Of a stretch of DNA of 64,000 bases, positions 25,701-34,242 are shown piece by piece. The notes beneath the pieces were generated by a model. It was not told where the DNA came from. It saw nothing but the letters and a program-made list of their open reading frames with translations, and searched no databases. The first letter of the stretch is position 1. The number at the start of each line of letters is the position of its first letter. Source of the stretch: Streptomyces aurantiacus JA 4570. GTDB lineage: Bacteria > Actinomycetota > Actinomycetes > Streptomycetales > Streptomycetaceae. A program made the position numbers and the translations under genes. The stretch is from NCBI RefSeq assembly GCF_000414115.1, contig NZ_AOPZ01000028.1, positions 1 to 64,000 on the forward strand. The letters run 5' to 3'.

Positions 25701-26567
25701 ATGGAACTGACGGTCAACCAGGCGATCACTCGGCTGAACAGGTTCACGGAATGGGCCGTGGTCGAGGAGATCCCGCTGGACTTCGCCTGTCACCACCCGC
25801 AGGGCCTGGAGCGAGTCGGCGACAACTTCTTCCTCAGCAGCGTGGAGGTGACAGAGACACCCAGACCCCTGTCACGCGCGGACCACGGTGCCGGATACCC
25901 GGAGTACACGGCGGGATGCGGACGCGGGCACGTGTTCGAGGTCAGTCGGTCCGGTCGGCTCCTGCGTCAGTGGGAACTCCGCGAGGACACGGCCTACCAC
26001 GCGGGGGGCCTCACCTTCGACGGCACCGACGTGTGGGTCCCTGTGGCCGAGTACCGGCCCGACTCACGATCCATCATGTACCGGTTGGACCCGGTGACCG
26101 GCGAGGTCCAGGAGATGTTCCGGTACGCGGACCACGTCGGCGGGGTCGCGCGCGACGCCCGGACCGGTCTGCTGCACGCCATCACATGGGGAGGCCGCAG
26201 GGTCCTCGTGCTGACCACCGACGGAGAACTGGTCCGGGAGATCCCGGTGCGCAGTCACTACATCGACTTTCAGGACTGCGTGGCGGCGTGCGACGGACTG
26301 GCCTCGTGGACCGGAGTCATGGTCTACCCCTTGCCGGACGGCGCCGGCGGTGCCTTCCAGCTCGGCGGGATCGCCGTGCTGGACATGGAGAGCGGGGACA
26401 TCGTGTACGAGGTCCCCGTGACCGCGCTCTCGCCGACGGGGCGTGTGGTCACCATGAACGCCACGGACTTCGAAGTGGTGGGCGACCGGCTGCGGATGTA
26501 CGCCCTTCCCGACGACTCGTCGACCCCGGGAGGCGTCGGCCTGCTCGTTCTGGAGGCGGAGCTGTGA
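25701..26567 (+). CDS. DUF6454-type beta-propeller protein
   Basis: Protein of 288 aa with an AAAGG site before the ATG at 25701. It opens IPLDFACHHPQGLERVGDNFFLSSVEV and repeats short beta-strand blocks (GLTFDGTDVWVPVAEYRPDS, IMYRLDPVTGEVQEMF, GVARDARTGLLHAITWGGRRVLVLTTDG), giving a propeller similar to the DUF6454 family of actinobacteria and fungi. No signal peptide. Function unknown. It is first in a same-strand run with a methyltransferase and a radical SAM enzyme (64-base gap). Confidence 0.65.
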   Translation: MELTVNQAITRLNRFTEWAVVEEIPLDFACHHPQGLERVGDNFFLSSVEVTETPRPLSRADHGAGYPEYTAGCGRGHVFEVSRSGRLLRQWELREDTAYHAGGLTFDGTDVWVPVAEYRPDSRSIMYRLDPVTGEVQEMFRYADHVGGVARDARTGLLHAITWGGRRVLVLTTDGELVREIPVRSHYIDFQDCVAACDGLASWTGVMVYPLPDGAGGAFQLGGIAVLDMESGDIVYEVPVTALSPTGRVVTMNATDFEVVGDRLRMYALPDDSSTPGGVGLLVLEAEL

Positions 26568-26631
26568 CAGCGCGGCTCAAGCCGTACCGGACGCAGCGCG
26601 ACAACCCAGGGGACCGAGGAGTGAGTGACGG

Positions 26632-27396
26632 ATGGTGTGTGAGACCACGGACGCGGAGCGTGAAGTGGCCGACCTGATGCCCATCGAGGCACCGGTCGCC
26701 GACTGCCAGGAAGTGCTCCGTAGGGTGCCCTTCTGGTTCCACACCTTCGCGCTCAACAAGGCGGCGGGGATCTACACCCCGGGGATGGTCCGTGACCACC
26801 GCTACCGCATCCCGTATCTGCCGGCCGACTTCAACGGGCTGCGCGTCCTCGACGCGGGCACCTGTGACGGCTTCTACGCCTACCTGGCCGAGAGCCGCGG
26901 AGCCGAGCGGGTCCTCGCGGTGGACAACCATCAGTGCCTGCGCCTGGCCCGGGAGCGGTTCGGCGTCGACCTCACGGGAGGCGAGGCGTTCCGCGCGATC
27001 GGCGCGCTGCTGGGCTCCCGGGTCGAATACCGGCGCGCCGACGTCCTCGAACTCGCCGGGTCGGCGGAGCACTTCGACTTCGTCTACTGCTGCGGAATGC
27101 TGCACCGCGTGGAGAACCCACTCGGTGTCCTGCGCGTCCTGCGCGGGCTGCTCGACACCGGCGGACGGATCCTGCTGGAGACGTACGGGGCGACAGGGCC
27201 GGAAGCGGCCCTGCCCACGGTGCACGTCATGGCGGCGGGGGAGGCCAACACCGGTGACAACGTCCACTACTGGGGACTGAGCGCTCCCGCACTCACTCGC
27301 CTCGCGCGATGGGCCGCCCTCGAAGAGTGCGGCGACACCCAGGTGCACACCGTCGACGGACACCCACGGCTCATCGCGACACTGCGTGCCGTGTAA
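26632..27396 (+). CDS. Class I SAM methyltransferase (CmoB/DUF1698-like)
   Basis: Methyltransferase-fold protein, 254 aa. It contains a CmoB-like entry (FWFHTFALNKAAGIYTPGM), motif I VLDAGTCDGFYAYLAESRGA, an acidic strand-2 end VLAVDNHQC and motif IV FDFVYCCGMLHRVENPLGVLRVL. CmoB itself modifies tRNA uridine, but stand-alone actinobacterial homologues near biosynthetic genes usually act on small molecules. It lies directly upstream (68 bases) of the radical SAM gene and probably works in the same pathway. Confidence 0.8.
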   Translation: MVCETTDAEREVADLMPIEAPVADCQEVLRRVPFWFHTFALNKAAGIYTPGMVRDHRYRIPYLPADFNGLRVLDAGTCDGFYAYLAESRGAERVLAVDNHQCLRLARERFGVDLTGGEAFRAIGALLGSRVEYRRADVLELAGSAEHFDFVYCCGMLHRVENPLGVLRVLRGLLDTGGRILLETYGATGPEAALPTVHVMAAGEANTGDNVHYWGLSAPALTRLARWAALEECGDTQVHTVDGHPRLIATLRAV

Positions 27397-28936
27397 CGCG
27401 ATGCGTGGCCGCCGCAGAGCCTCCGCGGCCCTCGCCGCGCCACCCGGAACAGGGAGAACGGACCATGACCAAGGCGCCGAGTGAGCCCGCCCCGCTGCGT
27501 GTGGAGATCGTGCAGCAGGGGTTCTGGAATCTGCCGCTGGAATCCATGCCCCTGGCCGCGGGGTATCTGAAGGCGACGGTCTTGGAGGACCCCTGCCTGG
27601 CCGGCAAGGTGGCCGTCGACATCCGCAACTTCAGCGGCACGCTCACGCACGAGATGATGGCCGACACCCTGTTCGGCGCGGAGGACGCGACCATCCCCGA
27701 CGTCCTCGCCTTCTCCGTACTCGGCTGGAACTTCCGGGCCTTCGGAGCGCTGGCCGAGACCTTCAAGCAACTCAACCCGGCGGGCTGGGTCGTGTTCGGC
27801 GGCACCCACGTCACCGGCCAGGCCGAGCGCGTCTTCCACCTTTTCCCGCACGTCGACGTGGTCGTCAACGGCGAAGGCGAGCTGACCTTCCGGGATTTGG
27901 TGCGCACCCTGGTCGAGGGGGCCTCCCGTCCGCGGCTGGGGCACGTGGCCGGGCTCTCCTGGAAGGAGGCGGACGGCACCGTGCGCACCAACCAGGACCG
28001 GGAGCGGATCACGGACCTCGAGGTCATCCCTTCGCCGTTCCTGACGGGCGCCATCGACCTCCTCGACGCCGACGGAAGGTTTCGCTACGACGTCGCGCTC
28101 ATCGAGACGAACCGAGGCTGCCCCTACAAGTGCTCCTTCTGCTACTGGGGAGGCGCGGTGGGGCAGCGCGTCCGCTCGTTCTCCCGGGAGCGCCTCCGGC
28201 AGGAGCTCACCCTGTTCGCGAAGCTGGGTGTGCGCACCGTCGCCACCTGCGACGCCAACTTCGGTATGTTTCCCGCCGACCTGGAGCTGACCGAGGACCT
28301 CGTGGAGATCAAACGGACCCACGGCTACCCTCATGCCTTCGAAAGCTCCTGGGCGAAGAACAAGTCGCACGTCTTCTTCGAAATCGTACGGAAGCTGAAG
28401 GACGTCGGCCTCACCTCCTCCTTCACTCTGGCGTTGCAGAGCCTGGAGCCCGAAGCGCTCACCACCATGGGCCGCCGCAACATGAAGGTGAACGAATGGC
28501 ACGATCTGGCCCGGCGGCTGGCCGAGGACGGCCTGGAGTGCTGCGCCGAGCTGATCTGGGGAGCGCCGGGAGAAACGGTCGAGTCGTTCCTGCGCGGGTA
28601 TGACGAACTCGCCGGCCATGTCTCCCGCGTCGCCGTCTACCCGATGCTCCTGCTGCCCAACACCGAGTACGCCGAGCACCGGTCGCGGCACGGAATCGTC
28701 TCGGTCCGGGGCGAACACGACGACTTCGAGTACGTCCTCGCGCACCGGTCGATGACGTTCGCCGAGAACCGGCACATGCGGAGGTTCGTCTTCTGGGCGA
28801 AGGTGATGGCCGAGTGCGGCGTCCTGCGGCACAGCTGGTCCGCGCTGCGGGAACTGGCCGGCTGGAGCCAGTCCCGGGTGCTGCGCGAATTCGCCGACTG
28901 GATCGACACCGTCCCCGCGCCGGAAGCGGTGGCGCT

Positions 28937-28952
28937 GGCCGAGGGGCCGAGG
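28937..28952. repeat. 8-bp exact tandem duplication (GGCCGAGG x2)
   Basis: GGCCGAGG occupies 28937-28944 and 28945-28952 in the C-terminal third of the radical SAM gene. Eight is two modulo three and shifts the frame; deleting one copy restores a long open continuation. Confidence 0.82.
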
Positions 28953-29368
28953 CCGCGCGCACCGCGCCGAACACGCGGCAGGGCGGCGAGGCGGTCGCCC
29001 TGCTGTTCTCCGACCCGGCCGGCACGGACCTGCTCACCCGGTGGTGGGCCGAAGCCGTCGACCCCCTGCTGCCGGAGGGCGTGCGGCCCGTCCTCGGCGA
29101 GGTGTTCCGTTTCGACCTGCTCACCCGTCCGGCGTGCGGGCCGTCCGTGCTGCCGCTGGTGTCCTTCGGCGGGGAGGACCAGCACGTGCGGGCGGCGGTG
29201 ACCTTGGCGTACGACGTGCCCGGCATCGTCGCGGAGCTGCGCGCCGGGAAGACGCCCGACGTGCGCCCGCGCGAGACGTGCCTGGACATCTACTACCGGA
29301 CCGGCGCGTCCGACGTGGTCTCCTCCTTCAACCACGAGGTGGTGCGGTACTTCCTGGGCACGCCGGTC

Positions 29369-29403
29369 CCGGCGGAGCCCGCGGGTACCGGCGGAGCCCG
29401 CGG
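29369..29403. repeat. 16-bp direct repeat at 19-bp offset
   Basis: CCGGCGGAGCCCGCGG is at 29369-29384 and 29388-29403, separated by GTA. The 19-bp net insertion is one modulo three. Without it, the radical SAM frame reaches a TGA at 29418-29420, 34 bases before the next ATG; with it, the frame runs into the next gene. Confidence 0.8.
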
Positions 29404-29454
29404 TCACGCCGGTCGGCTGAGCGCGCTCTCGGACGTCACTCACACGGAGACCGC

Positions 29455-30081
29455 ATGGCACTCCCCGCCACCTCCTCGCCCGACCTCGACCGACTGCGCC
29501 GCGTCGGCGATCCCGTCGCCGACGCGGTCGCCGGGGAACTGTTCCACTCGGGCCGTACCGCCGACGTCAACGTGGTCCTGCGGACGTTCGACGACAACGC
29601 TCAGGAGCCGCCGGAGGACCTCCCGCCGAGCCTGGCCGACTACCTGCGCAGCAGCGGCGAACTCCCGCGCCGGGTCGACCAGGAGCGCGTCGCGGGCGCG
29701 TACGAATTCTTTCGGGACGACGGCCTTCAACTGGCCGGAGCGGTGCTTCCGCTCAACCTGGTGGCCTGGCTGATGCCGCTGCGGCATTCGCCGTCCGCGG
29801 TCCTACGGGCGCAGCGCGTCTTGGCGTGGTCCTGGCTGCCGGGGCTCTCGGTGATCGGCCTGCTCGTCCGATCACCCGACCTCACCGACCTTCGTCAAGC
29901 GGCAACCGCCTCCGGCACCTGGATCCAGGTCATTCCGGGGCCCGCGGGAACGCAGACGGCGCCTGGAACGCGCAGGGCCGCGGGCACCGCCTGCTGCAGC
30001 GGCAGGCAGGCACCCTTCGTGTCCGCGGCGGGCTCCTGCCGGACGAGCGCGTGCACCACGGGGGCGAGCCTGCGGAGATAG
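29455..30081 (+). pseudogene. Truncated MpaB/DUF2236-like oxygenase
   Basis: The first roughly 100 residues (LDRLRRVGDPVADAVAGELF, DVNVVLRTFDD, LPPSLADYLRSSGELPRRVDQERVAGAYEFFRDDGLQLAGAVL) match the N-terminus of heme-dependent MpaB/latex-clearing-like oxygenases (DUF2236), normally near 400 aa. After about residue 105 the match stops, and the frame ends at 30081 inside the opposite-strand SGNH gene, 208 aa in all. The heme-ligand region and core are missing, so this is a gene remnant or a deletion joint. It begins 34 bases after the corrected end of the radical SAM gene. Confidence 0.6.
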
Positions 30082-30773
30082 AGGGCGTATCCGTGGCCCG
30101 AGGGATGGAAACCGTCGTCGTGCATCAACTCCGGCGCGGGGTCGAGGAAGCGGGGGTCGAGCAGGTTCACCGTGTGCGCCCCGGCCCGCAGCGCGGCCAC
30201 GGTCTGGAGGCGGGCCAGCCGGTGCCCCCGCCGCCCGGCCCAGCCCCGTACGAAGGGGCGCAGGGCGGGGAGGCCGCCGAGCTGCGGACAGGTCCCGACC
30301 CCGGTCTGCCAGCCCCCGGCCCGCAGCCGGGCGATCTGACGGGCCAGCCGTCGCGCGCAGGCGCGCAGTCCGCCGGGCGCCAGCGCGTCGTTGCCCCCGA
30401 CCGAGATCAGGGCGAGCCCGGGATCGCCGCGCAGCACGGTCGTCACCTGGGCGTGCAGGGTGCGGGAGTCCGTTCCCAGCCTGGCGTGCACCTCCAGACG
30501 TACGGGCCTGCGACACTCACGGACGACGGACTCCGCGAGCGTGGCGCCCACGGTGGCGCCGGGCGCGGAACAGCCGACGGAGAGCGCGAGCGAATCCCCC
30601 AGCAGCACCATCCGCAGTGGCCGAGCCCCGCCGCCCACCTCGCACAGTTCCGCTCCGTAATGCCCGTCGCATTTGAGATGCGGAAACGGCCCTGCGGGCA
30701 GCGGGCTTTTCAGAATCGCCTTCGTGTATGTCTTGTAGAGGCGACGGCGTACGGCGGATCCCATGGCAGACAC
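29895..30773 (-). CDS. SGNH/GDSL-type hydrolase
   Basis: Esterase/lipase-fold hydrolase, 292 aa. Blocks in order: MVLLGDSLALSVG (nucleophile Ser), ISVGGNDAL (Gly/Asn oxyanion residues), and DDGFHPSGHGYA (catalytic Asp-His). No clear signal peptide, and the N-terminus is short and basic. Its end overlaps the truncated MpaB fragment by 187 bases, another sign that the fragment is not a normal gene. It is divergent from the MFS exporter gene and may release or transfer an acyl group in the neighbouring cluster. Confidence 0.85.
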   Translation of the reverse strand: MSAMGSAVRRRLYKTYTKAILKSPLPAGPFPHLKCDGHYGAELCEVGGGARPLRMVLLGDSLALSVGCSAPGATVGATLAESVVRECRRPVRLEVHARLGTDSRTLHAQVTTVLRGDPGLALISVGGNDALAPGGLRACARRLARQIARLRAGGWQTGVGTCPQLGGLPALRPFVRGWAGRRGHRLARLQTVAALRAGAHTVNLLDPRFLDPAPELMHDDGFHPSGHGYALYLRRLAPVVHALVRQEPAADTKGACLPLQQAVPAALRVPGAVCVPAGPGMTWIQVPEAVAA

Positions 30774-30858
30774 AGTCCTTTCGCTCCGCGGTCGGCACCG
30801 TGTCGCAGTGAAACACTCCCGCGTACAGGAATCGCGTCACGGCCCCGGGAGTCCACTC

Positions 30859-32457
30859 ATGCGCGCTAATGATTCAGCGTCCGCCGACAATTCACGCGGG
30901 AGATGGGCGGCCACGGCCGTGCTGTGCGTCGGGCTCTATTTGCTCGGGCTGGATCTGACCGTACTCAATGTCGCCATTCCCGACCTGCAGGCCGACCTGC
31001 GCCCCACGGTCGCCGAAGTGCACTGGATCGTGGACGGCTACGCACTCGTCCTCGGCGGCACCGTCCTTGCCGCCGGTACGGTCACCGACCGCACCGGGCG
31101 GCGGCTCTCCTACGCCTGTGGTCTGACGCTCTGCGCCGCCGCCTCCGTCCTGGGCGCGCTGGCGGGCGCGCCGTGGCAGCTCATCGCCGCGCGCTGCGGC
31201 ATGGGCGCGGGCGCGGCGCTGATGATGCCGGCCACGCTCTCCCTCATCCGCAACCTGTTCACCGACCCCCGGGAACGGCGGCGGGCGATCGCCGTATGGA
31301 CGGCGGTGCTCGGGGCCGGAGGGCTGACCGGGCCGCTCGTCGGGGGCTGGGTCGTCGAGCACTTCTCCTGGCGCGCGGTCTTCTGGCTCAATGTGCCGCT
31401 GGCGCTCGTGACCGTCGCCGCGGCCTTCCTGCTCGTCCCGGAGTCGCGGGTGCGGCGTGGCGAGCGGCTCGACGTGGCGGGCGCCCTGCTGTCGGCCTGC
31501 GTGTTGCTGACCCTGGTCGGAGCCGTCATCGAGGGGCCGGTGCGCGGCTGGACGAGCCCCGTCGTCCTGGGCGGCTTCGCTCTCGCCGCGGCGCTGCTGA
31601 CGGTGTGGGCCCGGCAGCAGCGCCGCAGCCCGCACCCGCTGCTTCCCCCGGAGCTGCTGCGGGACGCCCGTATCGGCATCGGGGCGCTCGCGCTCGCGCT
31701 GATGTCGTTCGCGCTCTTCGGCGCGCTGTTCGTCATGACGCTGCAGCTGCAGGGCGTCATGGGCCACACGCCGTGGGAGGCCGGGGTGCGCACCGTGCCT
31801 CTGCCTGCCGCGCTCGCCGTCGGCGCGTTCGCCGGCCAGCCGCTCATCGGCAGGCACGGCGAACGGCCCGTCGTCGCACTCGGTCTCGTACTCGTCAGCC
31901 TCGGCCTCGGCGTGCTCGCCACCACGGCTCCGGGTTCGGGGTACGGGCGCCTGGTGCTCTTCCAGGCCCTGGCCGGGCTCGGCGCCGGCATGACGGCTGT
32001 GGCGGGCACCGAGGCGGTGATGGGGGCCGTGCCCGCCGCGCGGGCCGGACTCGGCTCGGCCGTCAACGACGCGACCAGGCAGGTCGGTTCGGCGCTCGGC
32101 GTGGCCGTCCAGGGCTCGCTGCTCGCCACGCTCTACACGGACCGCATCCGTACAACCCTGATGGACAACGGAGTTCCCGGCGACGTGGTCGGCAGCGCCG
32201 ACGACACGGTCCTCGCGACCGCGGCGCTCGCAGCCCGCCTCCCGGAGCCGGAGCGGACGCGGCTGCTCGGCGCGGCCGAGGACGCCTTCGTGCACGGCCT
32301 GACGCACACGGCGCTCCTGGCCGCCGCCGTCACCGCGCTCACGGCGGCCGCGGTGTGGCGCTGGTTCCCCGCCTGTGCGCGCGACGTCGCCGAGTACGGG
32401 GCGGCGGACCCCGGCGGGGCTCGGACGAAATCGGGGTTCGGCGTCAGGCCGCAGTGA
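30859..32457 (+). CDS. MFS drug exporter, DHA2 family (14 spans)
   Basis: Proton-driven exporter, 532 aa from the ATG at 30859 (GGGAG seven bases upstream). Family markers: LDLTVLNVAIPDLQADL in span 1, GTVTDRTGRRLSYACG (loop 2-3 motif A) and GAGGLTGPLVGGWVVEHFSWRAVFWLNVP (motif C region). Fourteen hydrophobic segments can be counted. It likely exports the product of the surrounding cluster or gives self-resistance. Its last 14 bases overlap the convergent beta-ketoacyl synthase gene. Confidence 0.9.
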   Translation: MRANDSASADNSRGRWAATAVLCVGLYLLGLDLTVLNVAIPDLQADLRPTVAEVHWIVDGYALVLGGTVLAAGTVTDRTGRRLSYACGLTLCAAASVLGALAGAPWQLIAARCGMGAGAALMMPATLSLIRNLFTDPRERRRAIAVWTAVLGAGGLTGPLVGGWVVEHFSWRAVFWLNVPLALVTVAAAFLLVPESRVRRGERLDVAGALLSACVLLTLVGAVIEGPVRGWTSPVVLGGFALAAALLTVWARQQRRSPHPLLPPELLRDARIGIGALALALMSFALFGALFVMTLQLQGVMGHTPWEAGVRTVPLPAALAVGAFAGQPLIGRHGERPVVALGLVLVSLGLGVLATTAPGSGYGRLVLFQALAGLGAGMTAVAGTEAVMGAVPAARAGLGSAVNDATRQVGSALGVAVQGSLLATLYTDRIRTTLMDNGVPGDVVGSADDTVLATAALAARLPEPERTRLLGAAEDAFVHGLTHTALLAAAVTALTAAAVWRWFPACARDVAEYGAADPGGARTKSGFGVRPQ

Positions 32458-33664
32458 ACAGCAGGACCGTGTTCTGGCCGCCGAATCCGAAGGAATTGCT
32501 GACAGCGGTGCGAAGACGACCTTGTCGGGGGACCTTGGTGACGACGTCGAGGTCGATGTCCGGGTCCAGGCGGTCGAGGTTGGCCGTGGGCGGGATCGTC
32601 TGGTGGGAGAGGGTGAGGACGGTCAGGGCCGCCTCGATGGCTCCCGCTCCGGAGATCGCGTGGCCGAGGACGCTCTTGGGTGCCGTGACGGGGGGTGGTG
32701 TCCGGAAGACCGTGCCCAGGGCGCGGGCCTCGGACAGATCGTTGAGCCGGGTCGCCGTGCCGTGCGCGTTCACGTGGTCGATGTCCTCGGGCGCGAGGCC
32801 GGCCTGGGCGACAGCGAGCCGGATGGCACGGGCGCTGCCGCTGCCGTCGGGCCTGGAAGCGGTCGGGTGATAGGCGTCGCAGGTGCTCGCCGCGCCCGCG
32901 AGGTACGCGTGAATGGGCGTGTGTCTGGCTCTTGCGTGCTGGGCGCGTTCCAGAACGAGCATGGCCGCGCCTTCTCCCAGGACGAACCCGTCACGGTCCG
33001 CGTCGAACGGGCGGCTGGCCGCGTGGGGCTCGGACGTGCGCCGGGAGAGCGCGCGGAGTTTGTCGAAACACCCGGCTGCGATCGGCAAGGTCGCGCTGTC
33101 GCTGCCGCCGGCGAGGACGATGTCGCAGGTGCCCGCCCGCAGCAGGTCGCGTGCCACGGCCAACGCCGTCGCCCCGGACGCGCAAGCGGTGCTGACGCTC
33201 ATGCCCGGCCCCTGGATGTTCAGGTCGAGACTGACCTCTCCCGCGGCCATGTTGGGGGAAGCGCGGGGAATCGTCATGGGGGGAATGCCTTGGGGCCGGC
33301 CGCTGTGCAGCTTGTTCCAGGCAACGCCCATGCCCTCACTGTTCGCACTGGCACCGACCACCACACCGACCCGCGCCGGGTCCCACGCGACCGGGTCGAG
33401 GCGCGCGTCGGTGATCGCCTGGCGGGCAGCGGCGACGGCCATCTGAACAAACCGGTCCAGGCGCCAGCTCAGAGCACGGCCAAGGGCGGCGTCGGCGTCG
33501 AACTCCCGGGCCCGGCACGAGAAGGTGACGCGCAGTCCGGCGAGCTCCGGGTCCGATGCCGCGACGGAAGTACCCAGGAGCATGCGCTGCCACGTGGTGG
33601 CGGCGTCCGGCCCGGCGGGGGTGATGAGGCCGATCCCGGTGACGGCGATGGCGTCGGTGGTCAC
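32444..33664 (-). CDS. Beta-ketoacyl-ACP synthase II (FabF-like)
   Basis: Condensing enzyme, 406 aa. The Cys-His-His triad is present: STACASGATAL, NAHGTATRLND and GHAISGAGAIEA; the C-terminal SNSFGFGGQN loop is also there. It would extend an acyl-ACP with malonyl-ACP. Its start overlaps the stop of the ACP gene by four bases (translation coupling), so it is dedicated to that ACP rather than to the primary fatty acid synthase. Confidence 0.92.
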   Translation of the reverse strand: MTTDAIAVTGIGLITPAGPDAATTWQRMLLGTSVAASDPELAGLRVTFSCRAREFDADAALGRALSWRLDRFVQMAVAAARQAITDARLDPVAWDPARVGVVVGASANSEGMGVAWNKLHSGRPQGIPPMTIPRASPNMAAGEVSLDLNIQGPGMSVSTACASGATALAVARDLLRAGTCDIVLAGGSDSATLPIAAGCFDKLRALSRRTSEPHAASRPFDADRDGFVLGEGAAMLVLERAQHARARHTPIHAYLAGAASTCDAYHPTASRPDGSGSARAIRLAVAQAGLAPEDIDHVNAHGTATRLNDLSEARALGTVFRTPPPVTAPKSVLGHAISGAGAIEAALTVLTLSHQTIPPTANLDRLDPDIDLDVVTKVPRQGRLRTAVSNSFGFGGQNTVLLFTAA

Positions 33665-33960
33665 GTGACAGACCCGCCGGCAGTGACCGGGTCGACCGGT
33701 GCCTGCTGTCCCGGCAGAGCCTCGGGCTGAGCGCGCTCGAGCAGGTCGGCGATTTCGGTGAGGGTCAGGCCGCCGTGGATGTCACCGATCTCGTCGGGGA
33801 CCCGCACGTTGTGTTCGTCTTCCAGGGTGCACAGCAATTCGAGAAGGGCCAGTGAGTCCACGTCCAGTTGATCCAGTCTGGTACTGGGCGTGACGGCCTC
33901 CGGATCCCGGCCGATGTGTTGGGTCAGCGTTTCCATCACGAGATCGAGCATGGAAGGCAC
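33661..33960 (-). CDS. Acyl carrier protein
   Basis: Carrier protein, 99 aa, starting at a GTG at 33960 with GAGGAAG upstream. The phosphopantetheine Ser is in LDVDSLALLELL (D-S-L motif). The last 25 residues form a Pro/Gln-rich tail beyond the usual four-helix bundle of about 75 residues. Coupled to the KAS gene by a four-base overlap, and divergent from an acyl-ACP desaturase gene, which is its probable client. Confidence 0.92.
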   Translation of the reverse strand: MPSMLDLVMETLTQHIGRDPEAVTPSTRLDQLDVDSLALLELLCTLEDEHNVRVPDEIGDIHGGLTLTEIADLLERAQPEALPGQQAPVDPVTAGGSVT

Positions 33961-34242
33961 TTGACTTCCTCTCATTTCCGAAGCGCGAACAGCCGGATAC
34001 GATCGCGCCAGGCTATCCGGAATCCTCGCTGGAATGGGGGGAGGACGCACCGAGGCGGTCCATTTCCCTGGTCACAGTAAGAACTGACGTCCTTTCACGC
34101 CTGTCTGGGGAATAGTTATGCTCGGGGCGAGTGATTCGTAAAAGCAGCGGGACGCCCGCTGCTTTGCTTGCGTACGGTCGACGGGCAGGGAGCGGGAGCA
34201 TGCCCGGTCCGGCCGTTTCTCCCTTTGGCGTGGAGGTTTGAG
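33961..34242. other. 282-base divergent intergenic region (ACP / desaturase)
   Basis: Holds the divergent promoters of the ACP-KAS unit and the desaturase gene. The notable element is the strong hairpin at 34141-34165, about 78 bases before the desaturase start. The stretch around 34100-34145 is relatively AT-rich (GAATAGTTATGC, GTGATTCGTAAAAG), a plausible promoter area, but no confident -35/-10 pair was found. Confidence 0.45.
34141..34165 (+). promoter_or_regulatory. Perfect 11-bp hairpin in desaturase leader
   Basis: AAAGCAGCGGG pairs exactly with CCCGCTGCTTT around the loop ACG, ending in TTT. It looks like a factor-independent terminator or attenuator but lies upstream of the desaturase gene rather than after one, so it may be a leader attenuator, an operator, or a stop for an antisense transcript. 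Confidence 0.5.

Larger units (their letters stand above)
27465..29420 (+). pseudogene. B12-binding radical SAM enzyme (KedN5-like C-methyltransferase?), frame broken by 8-bp and 19-bp duplications
   Basis: Probable cobalamin-dependent radical SAM enzyme. Start: ATG 27465 behind AGGGAGAA. Residues 1-190 form a B12-binding-like Rossmann region (VVFGGTHVTGQAERVF, HVDVVVNGEGELTF), and the radical SAM cluster motif is CPYKCSFCYWGG. The frame is lost after DTVPAPEAVALAEG at an exact GGCCGAGG duplication (28937-28952), and lost again at a 16-bp repeat with 19-bp offset (29369-29403). Removing both yields LAEAARTAPNTRQGGEAVALLFSDPAG..., ending PVPAEPAVTPVG at 29420, 642 aa. The KedN5 resemblance is from memory of that family and is tentative. 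Confidence 0.75.

Noticed and set aside
30892..32307. A 471-codon frame antisense to the MFS exporter
   Set aside because: Shadow ORF; the plus strand shows 14 transmembrane segments and DHA2 motifs.
33961..34140. Convincing -35/-10 pair for the desaturase or ACP gene
   Set aside because: Several AT-rich hexamers exist, but none has both good sequence and 16-19 base spacing.
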